Source: Acanthaster planci (lineage: Eukaryota > Echinodermata > Asteroidea > Valvatida > Acanthasteridae). From it: a DNA stretch of 64,000 nt. The translations under genes were made by a program, and so were the position numbers. A model generated the notes under the pieces. The model was given only the letters and a program-made list of their open reading frames with translations, was not told the DNA's origin and ran no database searches. Within the stretch, counting starts at the first letter, position 1. Each line of letters opens with the position of its first letter. Below, piece by piece: positions 36,951 to 50,000 of the stretch. Location: assembly GCF_001949145.1 (NCBI RefSeq), contig NW_019091613.1, positions 172,622-236,621 on the forward strand. Direction: 5' to 3'.

Positions 36951-37300
36951 TTTTCCAGTGCTTTTATCTCTGGATTGCCAAAAGTAAACGAGATGGATAG
37001 AAAGATAGATGCAGTGCTAGAGGTATTTGACCTTTATAAATATCAGTTAGGTAAATTTATGTATGAATGTATGAATGATAAGCTGCCACTGTATTTTAAA
37101 TCATACTTTAAACTTACCTGAAAGGTTCACTCATATCATACCAGAAGTACCTCTCAAAAGAAATTCTATGTCGATGCCAATAGAACTTCATTACACTAAA
37201 ATAGTCTTGTACAATGCGGTGTCCAATACTGGAATTGTGAAACTGTCAACCATCGTGAAGCTGAAAGTGATCTCTTTAAAACCATGAATGTTAGTTGTAA
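36951..37300 (+). pseudogene. Remnant of a non-LTR retrotransposon ORF2 C-terminus
   Basis: In one plus-strand frame the sequence reads VFDLYKYQLGKFMYECMND, then KLPLYFKSYF, a stop at about 37120, KVHSYHTRSTSQKKFYV, a second stop, and CGVQYWN...DLFKTMNV. The order (I/D)xYKYQxxKFMYxxxNxxLP, then HSYxTRS, then GxxxWN and LFK is the familiar region downstream of the reverse transcriptase domain in LINE-type (CR1/RTE-like) elements. At least two stops and the lack of any RT domain show a dead, 5'-truncated fragment. It lies on the strand opposite to the host gene. The exact clade cannot be assigned by eye. Confidence 0.75.
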
Positions 37301-39226
37301 ATACCGCATGTTGACATTTCATGGTTTGAAATGGACAACACTGATTGCACCATTTGGGGACACACTGTATACATCAGATAGCACCCTGAACTATTGAGAT
37401 ATGAACAGCAGGTGATTTTTGTTAAAAGCCTGCTGTACAGTGATGATATGCAAACACCTCAATGGTCCTGGATCACACCGGATTTCTATGGCGGGGAAAA
37501 GCAAAAAACCATCAACTGCGGTTGTAATTAGATTCCTTGTGTGGAAATAATGTTTGAGAAAGGACGGCGAATCATTCCCCATTAATAAGCTTTATACAGG
37601 CCTGTGTGTATGTCTGATTGTAGGGAGATATTTGGGGATGCAAAAAATACTTCTCATGGGAGAGAAGGCGTGAGAGAGATGAAAAAATGTGCAAAGAAAC
37701 ATTCGTGGCGGCTTACTGACGAACCGGCAACACGCCACTCGTTGGTTGATGCTTGTAATGAAAAAAAAACAGCCCAATGGATGATTTTCACGAACTTGAC
37801 ATGGAAATAAATCAAGAAAAACACGAAACATCGTGAATTGCACTCGAATTTTTGTCAAAAGTCTATCTACTTCACTATAAGCACATACAGAACAGATTTT
37901 AAATTTCGCAATAAACCGGTTTCTAGCCACAGTGCAGTGTCGTGTGATATATTGTACGTGACAGCAGGTTGGCTAAGTCTAGCCACAGAGAATGGACATA
38001 TAAATGTGCCCAGCTAACTGTACAAATTCAGTCAGGCTTGTTTTTTTCGGGGGGTCTAAATATTTCACCGTTCTGAAAACAAATTCGCAAAAGCAATTTT
38101 GGCTGAGAGATCCGTGGTCTCCTAAAGATGTTTTCAAAAATGAACCTGATATGTAAACTTCATTTCTACGCAAGTAAAATATCTTCAACATTACATGAAC
38201 ATGATATACACCGCCATTGGTGCTAAGCAATGTGACCACCGTTACTGTATGAAGCCATCGTTCCGTGACGGTCGCTGGGTACAAACCCTAAGACAGTGCT
38301 TTCCTTCATTGTGAAAGCCATCGAGAATGTCCAATAAAAGTCACTGGATTTATTAAAATAATCATGCATTTATGGATTAACTAATATTGATGTTCAAATA
38401 TTTATCATTTAGTTGCATTTTCATGAAAATCAAAATGACCATCTTCTGAAAAGGATTACATTCGTTCGGAACAGTATGTGGGTTTCATTTGTGTGCTGTC
38501 TCCGCACAGAGGCGTAATTGAGTTATCTGTTTACAAGTGTACATCATGTGAAAAATCACACACAACGAATTATGTTTTTTAGTAGGTTAATTACGCTGAA
38601 TTAACTTCTCCTCGTTTATCGTTTATTTTGTAGTTTTAATATAATTGTTCACATGTGGATTTTCAGTGTTTGCTAACGTCAATAGAATAAGATTATCTTT
38701 ATTTTTTATAACGCATACAAAATGGAGATGTTAATCTTATGATCGAAGGCACATATGATGCTTTTCATTAGCGCGCATGTATCATTACACCGTTGACATA
38801 TAACACCGTTGGCTATGTCTGATTTAATATTCTGATGTATTCCAGCACCTGTTGGGCGTTCATCTGACAGAAAAAAATGGAGATTGTTTCTGCCCGCGTC
38901 AGAGCAATTTTCTGCGGTTCTAGTAAAAGGATGCTGTATCAATTCTGAACTTAACAAAGACTGTCTGTGTAAGCCCCAAAATACTAAATTGCAAAAACTG
39001 CTGCGTTAGCTCAACGCGTGATATCTTATAGACCTCTATCATGGGGCAGCCATCTTACTTTTCTGTCATTCAGAGCTATGTAAACAAACTGAGGCATAAA
39101 GGAAAAATTATCTGTTCCCTTTTATGAATATGTGAAATTGTATTACATGCCCTTTTGCCAGTGCGACTACATAGAACAAGATAAACATGGAAACATCATG
39201 ATAAAGATACATAAACTCATGTTAAT
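37301..39226 (-). other. Intron 1 segment without recognised features
   Basis: This is AT-rich intronic sequence. Open frames at 37592-37930 (minus) and 37604-37810 (plus) show no family features. Confidence 0.6.
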
Positions 39227-39442
39227 ATGGCCAAGATAGGAAGAAAGATATCACAGAAATATGATACTGCTTCAGCACTCCGGTTTCGACACTCCAGAGT
39301 TAAAATAACTCTGCAAAGTGGTAATACATATTATGAAGGCTTTAAATTTCAAGGCGTATCATCAAATAACGACGGCAGAACAATTTTTGAAGCGTATTCA
39401 GGCCTTGGACAAGATTTTGACTGTATTGAACGGGGGTTATAA
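39227..39442 (+). other. Unrecognised 71-residue open frame
   Basis: The frame starts with a true ATG (MAKIGRKISQKYDTAS) and contains RHSRVKITLQSGNTYYEGFK, then NNDGRTIFEAYSGLGQDF, ending at TAA. Its composition (balanced charged and aromatic residues, few low-complexity runs) looks more protein-like than most frames here. No family is recognised and no splice sites or promoter are evident. It could be a decayed element fragment or chance. Confidence 0.15.
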
Positions 39443-40377
39443 AGTAAAGCAATAAGACACAACCTTGGTGTCACTCATATCAAACACGATTTGAATATCA
39501 TAGAACTGAAATCATCGTGTAAATGTAACTTGCCACGATAAAATTTCGATAAAAAATATGGCCGCTTATGGGTCCTGTGTACGGTTCACCTCAATTTTAC
39601 CCCTTCGTCAACACACCGGCCGCCGCCCCTATGCTGAATTCACCACTCAGGGTTCGAGGATAGAGTTCATTCAATTATTGTAAACAATTGTAAACAAGAA
39701 GTATCATCGCCACACTTTCCTTAAATATAAAAGATGTGCCAAACAAAACATTTCAGAGAACTCAATGGCTTGCGCATCCCCAACTTAAAGATCGATCATC
39801 GATAAAAACTATTAAACAGTCGATTATCGATTTCTCGGTAGAAAATATGAAGCCAGATGTGCAGAGCGACCGTCATTTCTGAGGGACAGATGGCGCACAT
39901 TTCTAAGAAAATAATTCGGTAACAACATGCAGGCGATGTGCACTTTATATTGCTTGCTTGGATATTGCCTCTTGGGGGATAATCATACCAAATTGCCTGA
40001 GCAAATTGATGGGGAAAATAATCCCGATGCGATAACTCCCTGTTCGTGATATGATGTGTTTAAAGGGTGGGGAACAATTCTCGGTCATAATACGAGATCC
40101 AGTGAGCAGCAAAGATCAGATCGGCGCATTGTACATCACCAGATTATATACGCTGAGCTCTAATAGAAGAAAAAAACTGGTTTCCCTAGTTGACGAGCTC
40201 ACCTGCAGAAAATGTAGATGCCATTCAGTGTGATGAAATACGCACACATTGCCAATAACAGATGCCCCAAAACTATCAGTGTGATATTATCTTATAAGTC
40301 TCTGAAGGATAGTGGTTTAATACGCGTTGTAACCCACGAGACAATAATCAAAGGACAGTTTCTTTGGAGCTGAGCAT

Positions 40378-40775
40378 TAAAGAGCACCTCTGAAGAAAAC
40401 AAGTTTTTTTCTGATTTTATCTGTTCAAATAAATATGGAAGCATCCAAATCGAATGCAGTGTCATTTGTCTTAAGAGCTCAACTATAACAAGCTTAAAAG
40501 GGCTTTTTTTCTGTTTATGCATGCTAAACAATACCTAAATGCATTATTTGGCAAGTATGGGGTTTATCCACTACGGACACAGGGCGCGGGTTCCCCTGTT
40601 TTCTCCGAATGACGCAATCTGCATTGAGAATTCTTATCTTGGCATGAATTGAAAAAGCACTTTTAAGCTTGTGATAGTTGAGCTCTGAAGACAAATGCGT
40701 TCGATTGGATGCTTCCATATTTATGTCAACAGATAAAATCTGAGAAAACACATTTGCCTTAGAGGTGCTCCTTAA
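40378..40775. mobile_element. Foldback element with about 130-bp inverted repeats
   Basis: The left arm (about 40378-40512) begins TTAAAGAGCACCTCTGAAGA. The right arm (about 40645-40775) ends AGAGGTGCTCCTTAA. Within the arms GGAAGCATCCAAATCGAATG mirrors CGTTCGATTGGATGCTTCCA, and GAGCTCAACTATAACAAGCT mirrors AGCTTGTGATAGTTGAGCTC. The 130-bp centre is unpaired. Two open frames overlap it on the minus strand but are products of the repeat. It is a non-autonomous foldback/MITE. Confidence 0.8.
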
Positions 40776-40814
40776 AAACTCATGCCCTGCGAATTTCCGG
40801 CTAAAAATACTGCG

Positions 40815-41160
40815 TTATTTCAGCTCGATGGTTACTTATCTATGAAGTTAAAGGCTGACCATGTTACATCTTGTCCAGGAATTACTTTGGAAAAATGCGT
40901 TGACCATAATCAACTGCTTCAATCCAATTTGTAATTGGGTGTCGAATTGCTGCATGAGTGCTATTTTTATTTCGTCGTTACATTCGATATTCATCGATCT
41001 TGAACTTTGATTGTCGATTTTCAAGCTATATCTTTATTTATTTCAGCTCGATGGTTAAGTATCGATTGAAGTTTAAACGCCGACCATGTTACATATTGTT
41101 TAGGAATTACATTAGAAAAACGCGTTGACCATAATCAGCTGCTTCGATCCAATTTGTGAT
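40815..41160 (+). repeat. Tandem duplication, period about 223 bp
   Basis: Two direct copies (about 40815-40938 and 41038-41160) share TTATTTCAGCTCGATGGTTA, GACCATGTTACAT, GGAATTAC and GCGTTGACCATAATCA. They are about 85 percent identical by eye. The second unit is cut short after CCAATTTGTGAT. Confidence 0.75.
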
Positions 41161-43474
41161 GCTATAAATTGTTTGGTACGCCATCTGTTCAATTTAATTT
41201 GCTGATTTCCCTCCACAAGAAGTCAAATCGTGTCGATTTCCTGATGACATATCACTCGCCCCTGACAAGACATTCAGCAATCCCCTTTCATGTCAATCGA
41301 GCACGCTGCCACTGACACGTATGCAAGGTAACGCTCCAGTGCTTCGGTCATAATACCAGCAGCTTGCTATAGAGTTTTCGGCTCGCTTGCATTTGAATTA
41401 TCTCGATTCTCTGCACAACCCGAGGATTAAGAAGGGGCTTATATTTAATTATTTCCGGGGCCCTGTTATGACGACGGTGAGCTGAGGAAGTGGCGCGTGT
41501 AAACAAGGCATCGTGGGATCCAACCTGCACGTACATTCGGACCTGAAGCGACAGCAAACTTCGAAATTTCATTTGCAAACATCGCAAACACAAAGTTTCA
41601 GTGCAGTTCCTGATACTCTTACTTCGAATTTGCGTGAAACATGACCTGACCTTGAATCGTCGTGCTTAAAAAATGTTAGCAAAAGATGCATACTGTGCGG
41701 AACAAATTACCTCTCAGACTGTAAGGAACAAGACCCACGGCTGCTTCCTGTGGCTGCGAGATTTGCATTGTTACAAATACTTTTCAAAAGCATTATCCAA
41801 ATTTTAATAAATGCAGATCTTTAACCGTAGCGATAATGAGATAAGTTTGCTTGAGGAATCAGTGAATGAATCGAGGATTATTCAGATTTTATCATCCAAG
41901 CGCGCATCGTTCTATGCTTTCCGCTGTTGGTCTAATAAAGAAAGCTTACATCCCACGCATGGACCACCCATTTACTACTTCTACTACAACACTCCTGACA
42001 GGTCGACTGGAAACACACAGTAAAGGGTATCTGTTGTTTGATATACAGCGCTGACATTCAAGGAGGACTAGTTGACATTAGAAATAGGGGGTTGATTTAC
42101 ACCTCGTAAGCATGTTTCCCGGAAGGCTGGTTGGGCGCTTACGTGCATGGGAGATTTACAACCTGTCATAATTGTTTTCCTGATATCCGCCTTCCTGAAT
42201 TTCATCTTTTCATTTCTATGTGCCAGTTACATATGCAGGTAGTGGGCCTCTGTGAGGTTTGAGTACTTTCCCTCATTGATCTCTTTAAAATCGAGATCAA
42301 CGCTTTCCTCCTTGCAACCTTCGCTTTGCCTCCATTCTGCACTGATTGCTATAACGCACTGAGAAATAACTGTGATAAAATAAACAGGATAGTTTTACAC
42401 CTTGCTTAACTTTGCGAATTTAGTTTGAAGAAGGGGTTTGAAGGGGATACAATTAAGTACGTAAAGTACAGACACTATCCTTTTGACAAAATATGCAGAA
42501 AACTTTTGTTGAAAATTGTTATAAACATCCTGGGTCGCTGCTTTCCTTCACATCATAATGCTCTGACCGATGCATTTTCTCGAGTAAATTACAAAAATTT
42601 ATTGCATCTCAGACGTTTTAAACTGCATAATCTGAGCAAAGTCCTCGGCACACCTACACAAATATATGACACACCATCTAGAGCGGCCTGTTGAAAAGCC
42701 AAAACCATCATCCGCTGCCCTTGCCTTTTTAAATTGGACCTGGCGCCAGTCTAACGGATGCTGCAAAGAAAATGCGCGGGATTCGAAACGTCGGAAACTG
42801 CACGCGCCAGAATTACAGATCCCTCGCGTGCATGCGCATAAATAAGAAAACCTGGGAAATAAGGCTACGTGGTTTTTAAGATTGGTGGAGCAAGCATGAA
42901 TCCGTAGCGTAATGTATACCTCAGTGATTGAGAACCAAAAACTCAGTGCTCATCAAATTAAAAACACGAGGTTAACCAGTCTAGTTCTGTTGTCAGATGA
43001 GGGCGCCCTGTGGTCACGGATTAACAAGGCGGAATGGCGACTCCTCTGTTTGTTCGGTAAATATCACATTTTCCTTGCTTTCGTGTATAGATTAGAGTTA
43101 CTGGTTAAAAGTTATCATTCATGAGTAGTAATGATTACTTCATCAGCTCTTTATATCATTAGTCCCTGTGAATCCGAGAGGCACGAGTAATTAGAAGGCG
43201 CGATGATGTATGTAGTGTTAGTCCGCGTGTCGCACCGAGACTAGGCTGTGCAAACAACGAGACGGTGCTTGCCGCCAGTGGTCCAATTCACTCCATACGG
43301 GTCCGAATTCCTCGTAAGGGTGACGCTGAGCCTGCCGGGGGTTTGTCCCTGTACTACAAAGTACTACAAAGGTAGGACACTTCAAATCCGGGTCACACAT
43401 GTGACTGATTTAATGCATGAACAACGAGTGAAATATGGCGGCGCCCACGCACAGAAATGACTAATCGATCCGTT
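41161..43474 (-). other. Intron 1 segment without recognised features
   Basis: I see no exon, repeat or element here beyond small palindromes such as the GATCTC...GAGATC pair near 42279-42299. Confidence 0.6.
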
Positions 43475-43486
43475 GGTCACATGACC
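43475..43486. promoter_or_regulatory. Perfect palindrome GGTCACATGACC (E-box type)
   Basis: The 12-bp palindrome centres on CACATG and resembles sites of MiT/TFE-type bHLH-zip factors (GTCACATGAC). It lies just outside MITE B copy 2. A regulatory role is only possible, not shown. Confidence 0.2.
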
Positions 43487-43619
43487 ACCTATCCTCAAAC
43501 CACCGATACATGAAAATGACGGGCCGTACCAATTCGCACTACATGTATATCGACAAATGCTGTTACGTGCCAGTATGCACGTAAGACCATGCTTTTTCGT
43601 TTTAGCGTTGCACATTATG

Positions 43620-44072
43620 GCCGAGTTCGGGCGGTTTGTTCCCGTATGTTCACGAACAGCTCGATTTGTTGTTCGTGGGTCGGCCGCTCGAACGCCAGGA
43701 ACAAACAACCGGTTATCGCTGGTATTAGTGACAAGCAACATGCAACATGGCGGCGTCCATGTAGGCTACGTTATTCGAGAGTTAATGTTTGGATGGGCTG
43801 TATTCTTTTCTGTATAAACAGGAACATTCATTTCTGTGTTACGGAAAATAATTAATGTTAACTTTGCAAAACTTCCCATTGTCTATGGCTTTGGAAGCCA
43901 TCTCTCTACTTTTTGCAGCTGTTTAAAAATCAAAATCTCACGAGTTTTTCCGTGTGTTCCTGTAAAACCCTGACGAGGAGGTAGTGTATGATCCTGTTCC
44001 GAGAACAGAGTTCTTGAGTCGTGTTCCCGCCGTTCGAACGCGAAAACAAGAGACAGGCCGCCCGAACCCGAC
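43620..44072. mobile_element. MITE family B, copy 2 (inverted relative to copy 1)
   Basis: This segment is the reverse complement of 33058-33521 over almost its whole length. It starts GCCGAGTTCGGGCGGTTTGT and ends CAGGCCGCCCGAACCCGAC. It contains AGCAACATGCAACATGGCGG and CTCACGAGTTTTTCCGTGTG, both present inverted in copy 1. Open frames inside it are by-products. Confidence 0.85.
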
Positions 44073-47000
44073 CCAAGTGTGCAAAGGGTCGTATGTTTTA
44101 TTCAATAATGCAGATCGCGCTGTATAGATGACGTAACCACTTAAGAGAGTGAACGGTTAACTTTAAAATATAGGACGTCATATGACTTGTTTGTGCGGTG
44201 GTAGGACTGAAGACAAGTCCACCTTTGCCTTGACAACGTCATGCATTGTTGTGGCGTTCATACTATCACTGGACATAATTCAGAAATGTTACTCAGTTTC
44301 TTCTGTTTGAACTATTATGAACTCTCAATCTGGTGTCATTCATAATCTTTGCAATGCTGCAAAAATGTGTCTTATTAATTTACGAATGAAACATTTGTAG
44401 ACTGTTTTCTCGTGCCGACCTTAGGCCCAGTTTTGTAAGCTTACGCGACCTACTTTGCCGTGGCGTTCATGATAAGCTGCATATTTCTGGCTAGAGTAAA
44501 TTTTGCCCAGACTTAAGTTTCATTTTCGCTCTAAACTTTCGAAATTTTATGCAGTTTATCCATCGGAACAATTTTGTCCTGTCCTAATACGGTTCAGAAG
44601 ACAAGTGAATTCAGTTTGGGTTTCAGCTTTGATCAGAATTCATCATTTTGAGTAAGTTCGCCACATTGTCGAGGACGTTCTGTGAAAAGTTTCACCCATG
44701 TGAGTTGTCCATGTGTATTTTCTTGACGTCTGTTTTATGAACTTTTTCAGTCTTGTGTATTTCTGGCGCAGATTGACTCTGTATGGAAACAGAGCAAGGT
44801 GATGGTTATACCGAGACCTATATCACAATGGTTTTACCGTCAGTCATATTGTGAATGCATTATTATCTCTTGGCACTTCATCATCAATCCGTTGCATTAC
44901 CAATCCTAATTACTTCATTCCATCATTATATTTGTATCTTTACTGTAGGCCTTTGTGTCTGCATAAAATACTCGTTCCTTGAGCAGTTTTCACTTTGTCA
45001 ACACTCGAGCTTTCGCAATTAGAAATAAATCATTCCAATCTATCTTGAGAATAATTCTTGGAGTTGTTTCTTACTTAATTTTGGAAGTTCCTTCATTTTT
45101 CTTTTTCAATTGGCAAAGAGATTTATCATGGAACTCAGGAGGCATACCCACAGTCCGTAGGGACACACCACCCTTCCCGTGATATTAGTGCCGGTCTCTT
45201 GTTCATGAAGTACAAAAATTACCACAACGGAGAGAATACAAAATGTACTTGTCGGTTGGGATCTCAAAAATTATTTTCCTATATGTCGGGTGGGTTCCTT
45301 GGTAGACTGAATCTTTGAGATAGGCGTCGCTTAGGACCTTTACATTTCAACTGCAAAGAGAAGTTGTTACCCAGATGCCAACAAAAAGGAGAGTTGTTGT
45401 TCCCACTCTTATTGAAGTACTGTCGGCACATCTTGAGATGTTCTCCTCATTGTTATAGCTGCACCCCTACGATGAGGTACGATGTTGGAGTAGGAGGGAA
45501 AGGTTTGTAGGAGGAGCTTGATACAAAAACACTGAGAATGCTGCTCTGACTAGAGCCCACAACCTCTCCGACAGAAAGAATGGCAAAAACACGTTGAGGG
45601 TGCCATCTTATGGTTGCCACAATGGATGAATTTGACAACTGCAACTTCTCCGTCAAAAAAAAAATCAAACGGTGAATTACCCATCATGCCAGTTTATTGC
45701 TTCAATAAAGCGGCGATTCTGGGGATGGCAGAACATCAAGATGGATACAGGAAGCGTCGGACAGGGAATAACAACCAGCGGTCGTGCACGGTGCACCGAT
45801 CGCGCTGCTTCTCATTTTGCCTCTAGATGGCTAGTCTGTCAGTCACCCCTGACTAATTAACGGCGCTCTATCCAGGAAAGTGACAACCCAGGGTTGGGGA
45901 TACATCGGTACCCCTGCCACACCTGACGAAAGGGGATGGCTATTTGTTGATACAGCCACACTCTACGGCGTTGAGAAACCCCAAAAATGTGTGTTTTCAA
46001 GTTACTTCGAATTCAAGTTCCAATCATCAGAGGGCGCAAAGGAGTAATGTGTAGTTTGAGGTGAAGAGGGGTTTGTAAAATCTGTATTCATTAGGCCACA
46101 ATAAATAAATTATTGGTGAGCGTCCTTTTTTTCTAATCCTTGGGCGGAAGGCATTTTTGTGTGTGTTCAGTTCAACATACATCTTTGCTGGACTGGAACA
46201 TGTTAAATAAAGAGCAGTTTCCTCAATGAAATGAGTTTTATTTATCTTCTTTACGAAAAGGTTTTACACAAGCAAGTCATTCATCACAAAGGGAGATAGG
46301 GGTTGTACAGCTAAGCCAAAATAGGAGGGTTTTCTCAGAGAGGGTCACGGTGCTGTAGCTCACTGAAGTGGAACCTGTATCTGGGAATGGTCACCGCTTT
46401 TGAGTATTGACCCATGCAGCATAGAGGCTGCATCCGAATGACTGACTTTGGCTAGGCTGCGACCGCAAAGCTATTGTGGTTGCCGCTTCACCGGCTGCTC
46501 CATTTTCCATATATTTATGCACGCTGCCGCAACCGCAGCCAGTAATTCGTATGCAGCTTACACAAACACGCTAACGGTTTGATGAATCTCAACCTCGTTC
46601 CCATGGGCTAGATCTTGCCGCGTCATGGAGTCAAGGTTGGGTGCATCTGCACTCGTACGTGTAGACATTCGGGAGTAAGCAGCGATTTCCGGAAGTATCG
46701 TTTCCCAAGCGCGTAACAGAAGGTCGTTAAATTTGAATGTGGGATCATCCAAAAGACCGTGTTTCAGTCTATAAGAAATATTTAAAGGGGGCGGGTGTAT
46801 TTCTTTGGGGCAGGCGGGGACGATCACCAACTGTGTTTTTTTTTTACATGGCCTTATTCTGTCGAACTCTAAAATGACGTGTTTGTACCGTCCAGTCCTC
46901 TTTCCCTGCTTCCCTTGCCAACCCTCATCCTCCTCGCCTTGGGTCGCATCAGAGCCAGATTCTCAACCAATGAAGATGTCTGCCCGCCATATATACCCCC

Positions 47001-50000
47001 ATCATCATGCGCAGGTGTGTTACCTACTGGAGTAGGGACGATCGCCCACGCCTGACTGCAGTCATGGGATGGATGTAGCCTGACATGAACTTACGGTAGA
47101 ACTGGTTTGGTTTATCTGACAAAGTTTTGTTCAGGGACACTGTAATTACAACTGTGGCGTGAGCGTAAGCAGGGAATCCTTAGTCTAAAAGTTGCCTACA
47201 AATTCTGTGCTACTAAGCCGCCAACATTCCAATTCGAGTTTTCCTCGGAAATGTCTTTTAAAGTGTTAGTAATGACCTACTTCGCTTGAGGTACCAGCTT
47301 GTCATGCTAAGTAGCTGGTGTCGTTATGCTTGCTAATAAAGCAAAATGTTGTTATCGCTGTAGTTTGAAAATGGCAGCAGACGTGTTTGGTACTCAGGGT
47401 GTGTAATAACGAGGATGTGTCTTGCCCAACCAAGCGAGAGAAATTCCCGTGTTTGATCCACGTACGGTACATTCGCGGGGAGGCGTCATCGTTCACAGCC
47501 GGTCGTCCGGAGCAGGTCGTGGCCGGCAGGTCTGCGCGAGGCTTGTCACGGTAGGGCTCGAAGACGGGTGTCATGAAGGATCCCACTCTTTTGTGGTGAC
47601 AAATGAAAACTGCTGTCGGGCAATTCGGGCGCTCTTAAAACAACAGCTCTTGCAAAACAAAGTAGCACTTGGAAAACTGATCTTTCCTCTGGATTGTAAC
47701 TGACGGGCTTCATGTCGGCCATAACAGCCTGTTTCCGCGGAAGCCAGCGCAAAAGGCTTCAGAGGACGAGCGGGCACGTAGCACTTAGAATATAACAATG
47801 CAATTTGTCGTGCAAGAGTTAGAGTCTCTGTTTTTGTTTAATTCAGACTTTAATTTTACAAATACAGCTATTATGCGTAACTCAGTTTTCCTTAAAACGA
47901 AAACCTACTGACGGATGTTGTCAATGTTAATAGACCTTGCCTACTGTTAAAACGTGCAAGTTTATAACCTGCTTCGTAAGCAATTTGTCATAGATTTAGG
48001 AACAGGTTCTGCATCTGATATGATCCAAAGGCATTATGGCGTTTCAGTGAAGTTAATCGTTGCAGGATCCGATGCACCTGTGGTGAAGCAAGACAAACTC
48101 CGAATGACACCTACCCGAAATTAAGCTCCCTCATTGGCACACGGTGGGACTACTTTCTTCCGCGGGGACTAGTATTGACGTCATACGCGAGCCTGAGACG
48201 TGAAGGCAATGTCAACAGCTCGTCCAAACCGGACCACCGCCTCATGAATCAGCTTTAGAAAGGTCAAATGAGTTACAGTGCCCTGCACCATGTGACGTAA
48301 GCCATTTAACCGACGTGCCCGAAGGAGTTGTGTCATTATCTGTCATGTACTCTCGCCCCCTCGTGAATCATTGAAATTCAGTCAAAGGGCGATTTGAAGA
48401 AAATTTAGTACCAAAATTTAGTGCGGCTGTTGGATGGTGAAACTTCTGGTCTTAAATGATCCGTGCCTGGATGGTTGCGGGCGCTGTAGGACATGTATTC
48501 ACTTGACAATAAAAATGGCTTAAATTCTCTGTACGTATCACCCGGTCCACCTTTTCCAACTACACCGACTCCGTACTAGATATTGCGTCGGCTGATGTCG
48601 ACAACAATTACGGGAGATATAAAGTCAGCTGTAAAGAAATGGCCTGGTCTGGACACCACGCCAGCAAGTAATTGATGACTGCAATTGGAGACCAAGACAG
48701 CTTGAAGGCCGGCGTACGCACCCCCCCCTGATCCATTAATATTTCCGAGCCGTCACGAGTTTCTTCGATACTGCCTTCAAGCCGGTTCCATACTGGCGTA
48801 CGGATGAGTGTTTGCTCGCTCATCTTCTGCTTTAACAGTGTGGTGACGTTTGGGGATGGTAAATCTTGTTTGCCGATCCGGCCTGGCCACTAGACCACAA
48901 AGAGTGCTCTCTGCTCGTAGCGTGGACCACAGGAGCCAATCAAAGCACAGGGAGTAAATCCTGAGTGGGTTCAGAAAAGATCTCAGGTGGTAAGAAAAAG
49001 AGACTGCGATGATGGACTACACGGAATGGTCTCTAAAATAGGCCGACCCGTCTACCCTTGGCCTGTGAAAATAATGATCATGAGAGTGAACATCATGGCT
49101 AGGGCTCTTATCTGCGTAATTGATTGGATCCATCTTGCATTTTATATCATTTGTTGCAATCCAATAATTCACAATCAGCTTGGGCCAAGTGGCACATTTC
49201 TATATGTAGGATTCTTAGTCAATATTTAATCTCAACCGGTACTTGAGAATGTTCCACGGCATGCATTCTTTTATTGTATATAGCCAATTAACAGCTTCTT
49301 GAAAAACATAACATTTTGAATATATAGTTTCCAAAAAGTGATTTACTCGTGAACCGATCATGCTTTTACTGTTGGGACTCGTGTATTAATACCGTCATGT
49401 CTTGTTTCAACACGCTTCGTCCCGTTCAGTCTTGCAGTTGAATAGTCGTGATGTTCTGTGCACCGTAACCAAGTTAACACAGGAGTTAAGTCGGCGCACA
49501 CCACAGGATGGGAGGCGTCAAGCGAGACTCCTCCTCATATACAAGATTACCATGAACCTATTTGACATTCCCCAGTGATCGCTCCCTATTAAAAATAAGC
49601 AACATAGGTCTACAGTGCCCGTCTTGACATCCGCAAATTGTCATATTTTTCCAAAACACCGTGTAGAATGACTCGTTAAATCAACGCACCATCAATTTTG
49701 AGCAGTCTGAAGAGCAGCTTTATCCACAATATCCATACATGTCAGCACAGACCTGATGTGTGCATGTTTTCTGCTGATTGACTTGAACCTGAAAATGTAC
49801 TTGTTCTCCAGAGTATAATCCAAGGCCCTTGGGGCGTAGGCGATCCAAGATCGTATTGTCCCATGTTGGTTGTAGTAGTGAGATCCTGTTTTGGGTTCGA
49901 TTGTGAGCAAGGTATTCGGAGTAATTCCGTTTCTTCCCCAGCTAGCTCTTGCCCAGTTTCAGTTCTGTTCCCAGTTATTATCATTTTAGATTGTGGATTT

